From DAHUXD01 sp963736455 (GTDB lineage: Bacteria; Acidobacteriota; Thermoanaerobaculia; UBA5066; Gp7-AA6), in assembly GCA_963736455.1 (NCBI GenBank), contig CAVTON010000001.1, positions 1,178,001-1,242,000 of the forward strand: a DNA stretch of 64,000 nucleotides, given 5' to 3'. The translations under genes were made by a program, and so were the position numbers. This document shows, one piece after another, positions 62,754 through 64,000 of this stretch (positions within the stretch are counted from its first letter, which is position 1; each line of letters starts with the position of its first letter). The notes below the pieces were generated by a model, which searched no databases, had not been told where the DNA came from, and worked only from the letters and a program-made list of their open reading frames with translations.

Positions 62754-63521
62754 GTGAAGTCGAAACCGCCCCGCCCTCCCGCCGGCGCGTCGAACGCCGC
62801 TCACGACGCTCCGCGCACGCTCTGCATCGACATCGGCGGCACGGGAATCAAGACGCTCGTCGTCGGCACGGACGCAAAGCCGCTGACCGCGCGCCGGAGG
62901 GTGGACACGCCGCGGCCCGCCACGCCTCGGGCCCTCGTCAAGGCGATTCTCGACCTCGCGAGACAACAGGGCTCCTTCGATCGCGTCTCGGTCGGGTTTC
63001 CCGGCGTCGTCCGGCGCGGCGTCGTCGAGACGGCGTTCAACCTGCACGACAGCTGGATCGGCGTGGACATCGACCGGCTGCTCACCCGCGAGCTCGGCCG
63101 GCCCGTGCGCGCCGCCAACGACGCCGACGTCCAGGGGCTCGGCGCCGTCCGCGGAAAAGGCGTCGAGCTCGTCGTGACGCTCGGGACCGGCTTCGGCTCG
63201 GCGCTCTTCATGGACGGCCGGCTCGTCCCGAACCTCCAGCTCGCCCACCACGCCGGCTGGGATGCGAAGACGTACGAGGACGAGCTCGGCAACGCGGCGC
63301 GCAAGAAGGCCGGCCGGAAGCGGTGGAACAAGCGCCTGCGCAAGGCGATCGCCACGCTCGACGCGCTCTTCAGCTACGACCGCCTCTACATCGGGGGCGG
63401 CAATGCCGCCCGGATCCGGATCGACCTTCCGGAGAAGGTCCGGATCGTTTCCAACGTCGAGGGCCTGCTCGGAGGCGTGGCTCTCTGGAACGGCACGGAG
63501 AACTCCTATGGCGTCCGCTGA
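62754..63521 (+). CDS. ppgK: Polyphosphate glucokinase (ROK family)
   Basis: 255 residues from GTG 62754. The ROK ATP/polyP-binding start TLCIDIGGTGIKTLVVG and VTLGTGFGSALFMDG are present. The stretch ELGNAARKKAGRKRWNKRLRKAI matches the basic, polyphosphate-linked region of PPGK proteins rather than ordinary ATP-dependent ROK kinases. It phosphorylates glucose with polyphosphate (and possibly ATP) as donor, feeding zwf and pgi. The start of zwf overlaps its end by 14 bases. Confidence 0.82.
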   Translation: MKSKPPRPPAGASNAAHDAPRTLCIDIGGTGIKTLVVGTDAKPLTARRRVDTPRPATPRALVKAILDLARQQGSFDRVSVGFPGVVRRGVVETAFNLHDSWIGVDIDRLLTRELGRPVRAANDADVQGLGAVRGKGVELVVTLGTGFGSALFMDGRLVPNLQLAHHAGWDAKTYEDELGNAARKKAGRKRWNKRLRKAIATLDALFSYDRLYIGGGNAARIRIDLPEKVRIVSNVEGLLGGVALWNGTENSYGVR

Positions 63522-64000
63522 GTCCGAAGCGGAGAATCCCGTCGCGTCCGACGCGCTGGTCTTCTTCGGCGCGACCGGGGATCTCGCCTACAAGAAGATC
63601 TTCCCCTCCCTGCAGGGCATGGTGCGGCGCGGCTTCCTGAAGGTCCCGGTGATCGGCGTGGCCAAGTCGGGATGGACGATCGAGCAGCTGCGCGACCGCG
63701 CCCGCGCCAGCCTGAAAGAGTTCGGCGGCGGCGTGGACGAAGCGGCCTTCGCGAAGCTGTCCTCGCTCCTGCAATACATCGACGGCGACTATTCCGATCC
63801 GGCGACCTTCACGATGCTGCGCCAGGCGCTCGGCAAGGCCGCGCATCCGGCGCACTACCTCGCGATCCCGCCGAGCCTCTTCGGAGCCGTGGTCGAGCAG
63901 CTCGGGAAGTCCGGCTGCGCCGACGGAGCGCGCGTCATCGTCGAGAAGCCGTTTGGACACAACTTCGCGACCGCCCGCCAGCTCAACCAGACCCTGCACA
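63508..64000 (+). CDS. zwf: Glucose-6-phosphate dehydrogenase (N-terminal part, cut by window edge)
   Basis: 164 residues visible, open to the right edge. The N-terminal dinucleotide-binding motif ALVFFGATGDLAYKKIFPSLQ and the conserved block RVIVEKPFGHNFATARQLN are the signature of Zwf. It oxidises glucose-6-phosphate to 6-phosphogluconolactone with NADP+ (or NAD+). ATG 63508 lies within the glucokinase gene, so the two are coupled. Together with gnd and pgl it completes the oxidative branch. Confidence 0.95.
   Translation, partial: MASAESEAENPVASDALVFFGATGDLAYKKIFPSLQGMVRRGFLKVPVIGVAKSGWTIEQLRDRARASLKEFGGGVDEAAFAKLSSLLQYIDGDYSDPATFTMLRQALGKAAHPAHYLAIPPSLFGAVVEQLGKSGCADGARVIVEKPFGHNFATARQLNQTLH

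Noticed and set aside
1..64000. CRISPR arrays, rRNA and tRNA genes, riboswitches, integrases or transposase genes
   Set aside because: No repeated spacer pattern, cloverleaf-like sequence, rRNA core motif or DDE/tyrosine recombinase frame was seen by eye on either strand.

Overview
The window reads as chromosomal DNA of a GC-rich, Gram-negative-type bacterium with an outer membrane (RND tripartite exporter, several outer-membrane barrels, an MtrCAB-like porin-cytochrome conduit) and a flexible respiratory chain. The mix of a caa3-type oxidase, b6-type cytochrome bc genes, DUF3300/DUF2950 pairs and multihaem cytochromes fits an Acidobacteriota-like or deltaproteobacterial-type lineage. That placement is inference; no marker gene is present. 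No rRNA, tRNA, CRISPR array or transposase gene was seen.

Layout. 1-0.9 kb: two HupE/UreJ-like membrane proteins (the first cut by the window edge). 0.95-3.5 kb: a giant Tyr/Gly/Trp-rich secreted protein. 3.5-13.1 kb (minus strand): an aerobic respiratory operon, CoxB(cyt c)-CoxA-CoxC-membrane subunit-dihaem lipoprotein-Rieske-cytochrome b/c-CtaG/polyferredoxin-FixH-like. 13.3-19.1 kb: RND efflux trio. 19.2-22.3 kb: AI-2E-family permease and a zinc-hydrolase-like/barrel protein. 22.3-28.5 kb (minus): a formate dehydrogenase operon whose catalytic subunit contains an in-frame UGA with a downstream SECIS hairpin, followed by an FeS/NrfD fusion and FdhE. 28.6-31.1 kb (minus): SulP transporter and PPK2. 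31.3-37.2 kb: a duplicated DUF3300-DUF2950 pair with a VIT-like protein and a small barrel between the copies. 37.4-39.1 kb: a secreted protein and a Ca2+/H+ antiporter. 39.1-39.96 kb: two gene relics. 40.0-49.2 kb (minus): a nine-gene electron-transfer operon with an OmcA/MtrC-like decahaem, an MtrA/DmsE-like decahaem, an MtrB-like barrel, a monohaem protein, a NapC/CymA-like tetrahaem, a 74-aa membrane protein, Rieske, cytochrome b and a nonahaem cytochrome. 49.4-51.9 kb: a paralogue of the giant protein. 51.9-55.1 kb (minus): DUF4239, aldose epimerase-like, FUSC-like and CYTH-like genes. 55.3-56.0 kb: a secreted protein. 56.0-64.0 kb: a pentose-phosphate/hexose-phosphate cluster (pgl, pgi, tal, pgm divergent from gnd, polyphosphate glucokinase, zwf).

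Working together (inference): formate is oxidised in the periplasm and feeds the quinone pool. Quinol can then be oxidised through one Rieske/b complex and the caa3 oxidase, or through the second Rieske/b/nonahaem complex and/or the tetrahaem NapC-like protein into the outer-membrane decahaem conduit for extracellular electron transfer. The sugar-phosphate genes supply NADPH and pentoses. A polyphosphate-dependent glucokinase and PPK2 suggest use of polyphosphate as phosphoryl donor.

Three large genes (RND pump, cytochrome b/c, CtaG-polyferredoxin) are each split by one single-base indel that a one-base edit restores; base-level errors are the likeliest cause. Many genes are coupled by ATGA, GTGA or TTGA overlaps.
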